From assembly GCA_008360955.1 (NCBI GenBank), contig LUCM01010366.1:117593-181592 (forward strand): a DNA stretch of 64,000 bases, given 5' to 3'. Within the stretch, counting starts at the first letter, position 1. Every line of letters starts with the position of its first letter. The DNA is from Fasciolopsis buskii. Lineage: Eukaryota > Platyhelminthes > Trematoda > Plagiorchiida > Fasciolidae. This document shows, piece after piece, positions 61,583-64,000 of the stretch. Made by a program: the position numbers and the translations under genes. The notes under the pieces are model-generated. The model had not been told where the DNA came from. It saw only the letters and a program-made list of their open reading frames with translations, and ran no database searches.

Positions 61583-62760
61583 GGATCTTCGACTATCAAT
61601 ACCACATCATTTGACCTCCTCATCTGTTATCGGATTTTTACAGGCCACAGACATTACCTCACCAGATGACCTACCTTGGAATGATGGACATCTTTTTTGC
61701 CGGATACGGACACAGTGGAAGTTAATTTAAAAGACTTTACCTGTTTCAGTAAAGTTCCTGTGCACCACATTACACAGGCTGTTGGCCGCCGTAAGCCTCC
61801 AAATACCTCAGCATGGTCTGGGGCTCGTGTGCTCAGGCTCTGAGTTGGCTGCTCTCCACTCTGAATGTCTCTCGAAATGCTCCCAAGTGAACGGCGTCTC
61901 AAATAGTCTCTTCTGATGAAATCCTATACGTTGCCTTCTCGTGGTGGTGTGCCAATTAAGGTGCCAGGAAGAAGTCGAGCACCTAGCGCCCTTCAGTAGG
62001 TTGACAGATGATCGTTAGTCGGTTTAGGAGAGTTGGCAAAATCCTAATTCCAAACCAACCACGGGTGACCCACAATGCACGCGGCGTCCCTGGCGAGAGA
62101 GTGTCCTGGACACCGAGGATGTCAAGCACCATCTGAAGGGCGCATGAGCTGACCGATCAGTTAGTTGTTCAAAGTGGGTTACGTGGCCCTCAGATCGTCC
62201 TGCTACCTTATGGGTTGGACCACTTGGTCAAAGGCTCAGACAGGAACCCCTAAGTCAACCTTCTAATTCGGTTTGGGTAACCGGGTAGCACCAAGCTTGC
62301 ACTGGATTTTTAATAGCCTTCCGCCGAATACACCTACGGTACTTCGGATAGCGGTGCTTAGAATGGCTGCTCGTATTCACCGATAAGGTTGCGTTTGAAC
62401 TGCACCGAAAGAGCACTACCTTCGTGAGTTACGTACTTGGCGACTTCGTTCGGGCGAGTGAGATTGAGTTAGCGTATCGGTGACCAACCGTTGGGGCCTT
62501 GTTTGACAAGCACTAGAGTTGAGCTTACTTCGTGCACAGTGTGACCGGCTATCACCCCACATTGACTCCAGGCCTTTGCTCCGGGCGTGACAGTAGTCCG
62601 CATTCGAGAACTCGAGGACTGATAGAAACACCGGTAGTACATTGGTGCGTGGAAAAAGACTCAGTTTGGCCTCGTCCAGATGGTAGCCGAGGATAATGTT
62701 GCAGACCATATCGTCTACAATTGATTCGATTAGTCTGAACTTGTTTAAGCAATTCCTTCG
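61583..62760. other. Unassigned stretch, possible LINE leader remnant
   Basis: At about 61927-61970 the sequence atacgttgccttctcgtggt resembles in style the leader of the RTE LINE (40626-40650). A minus-strand frame at 62416-62709 contains MVCNIILGYHLDEAKLSLFP but matches no family I know. No tRNA-like head or target duplication was found. Confidence 0.3.
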
Positions 62761-63778
62761 AAGGAATAAAGTAAACGGACTGAAAAGTTGTGGAAGATCA
62801 ATCTAGCCGAACAAAGCAGATCATTCGTCTTGTTTAAGAAAGGTGATCACCAAGGCTTTTAGGACATTTGGTGGTTGAACACGTAATCAATACGGGGTAT
62901 TTGATGGACACCAAAAATTTATAAGCCATCATCTACATAGCATCAGAAAATCGATCTAATCTGATCAGGAATATCATGTTATTTGCTGATTAATCGATAG
63001 CGATCAAAAGTCGTGATCTGGAACTGGTGTGAACCGGAACAACCGCTACACCCTTTGCACCTACTCTGGGAGAAAAGTATGACAAAATCAATACTGTGAT
63101 TAACTCGATTCCTTATCAGTGTTAGTAATCTTATTGTTTTATTTCGAACTTGTAAACCAATCTCCCTTAATGTGTCCATTTTTCAACGAATAAACTTGAA
63201 AATGAATAATCCGACGGAATTCTCCTCTTCATCCTTGTTATGTGTAACTGTTAATTGCCAGTGGTGTGCAGCTAACTCCATGTGCACGTGAGAAGAAATA
63301 AATTTTCTGTGTTTTATTTCGTTGTATTCTGTTTCTTAGTTTACAAAACCTCTATGCATAATTTTGGAATGTTTTAACTAACAATCTTTCCAATTCGTTG
63401 TTGGTTTTTGGACAACAACAAATGTTAGCAACTTAGACAGGGCAAGAAACCAACGGGATTCCCAAAGTGATAAACGATCGAAAGCGACTAGATGTTCGTT
63501 CACCGCATCAAATTCATCCTAAAAGCGATCGTTCTAATCCCTTCTTGGGAATGTATTTATGTTGTTGTCATTCACACTCATTCGAAGCTGAAGTCGCTTC
63601 CATCTTTCCATTCTAGTTCCCGGCGAACAGTCACAGTATAAATAGGAATGGAACAAGTATCCTCCTGTCGTGGTTTGGTCTGTTATGTCTTGTTGTCAAA
63701 TTTTTAGACAGATTTGAGAAATGCCTATGGTTTGGCTTTCCGAATTTATCATTTGCATTGCACTAAGCTCCCAGACTG

Positions 63779-63819
<41 letters not shown>

Positions 63820-64000
63820 CTGCGTGGCTAAGTGACCAAACGATACCTCCGGTTAGTGTAAATCGATCAAATTCCAAAATGTGTGATCCAGCTACGTGGG
63901 TCGGAAAATCCAACCCAATTTGGACAATCTGACCCTTTTGATTGATACACGAAAATTGTAACTGGTGCTAGTCGATCGATTTTGTTCAAATTGTAAACAC
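62761..64000. other. Unassigned stretch with (AC)n
   Basis: An (AC)n run of about 30 bases lies at 63784-63814. No repeat family or coding segment is recognised up to the window end. Confidence 0.45.
63784..63814. repeat. (AC)n microsatellite
   Basis: About 15 AC units, uninterrupted. Confidence 0.95.

Noticed and set aside
1..64000. CRISPR array, prophage or operon structures
   Set aside because: The spaced repeats are SINEs and microsatellites, and nothing in the window has prokaryotic gene organisation.

Overview
The window looks like a stretch of a flatworm genome, most likely a digenean trematode (fluke). Three things point there: RTE-, CR1- and Penelope-type retroelement debris, many tRNA-derived short interspersed repeats, and abundant di-, tri- and pentanucleotide microsatellites in moderately AT-rich DNA. 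The species cannot be fixed from the sequence alone. I found no bacterial or phage organisation, no operons, no rRNA, no convincing functional tRNA and no CRISPR array. I also found no host protein-coding exon that I can defend, so the window is probably intergenic or lies inside large introns.

Nearly all recognisable content is mobile DNA. (1) An RTE-type LINE with a GAT-repeat 3' tail. Its best copy (40616-44021) has both ends and a 12-bp target-site duplication, but it carries frameshifts and an internal deletion just after the reverse transcriptase YTDD motif. Further pieces lie at 3258-3509, 4438-7075, 7076-7305, 27914-28181 and 52294-52558. (2) Two older, decayed RTE-like LINEs, on the minus strand at about 31677-33120 and the plus strand at about 44790-46775. 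(3) A CR1-type endonuclease fragment at 2050-3257 (minus) that abuts the tail of the RTE piece. (4) Two Penelope-like fragments at 16860-17391 and 59540-60400. (5) SINE family A, with a tRNA-like head and a tail ending near ataaaggaagtaaaagataa: 12 clear copies, one lacking its tail, and two doubtful ones. (6) Family B, a second tRNA-headed repeat that tends to occur as long inverted (fold-back) pairs, at 34274-34459, 37687-38170, 54577-54912 and 61404-61582. (7) An inverted pair of about 455-bp repeats at 30738-31190 and 37169-37625. (8) A compact hairpin with 27-bp perfect arms at 27515-27631.

Assembly quality matters at 3258-7305. The left edge (3258-3509) is the 3' end, and the right edge (7076-7305) the 5' start, of one RTE LINE on the minus strand. 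The interior, after a 776-base N gap, is RTE sequence on the plus strand, dense in single-base insertions and homopolymers. The simplest reading is one full-length minus-strand insertion whose middle was closed with unpolished long-read sequence in the wrong orientation.

The LINEs would have supplied reverse transcriptase and endonuclease, and the SINEs are non-autonomous passengers. Family A's tail does not resemble the GAT tail of the RTE element, so its partner LINE is probably something else. Every coding element seen here is broken and none should be treated as an expressed gene. Assignments rest on reading translations and comparing copies within the window, not on database searches.
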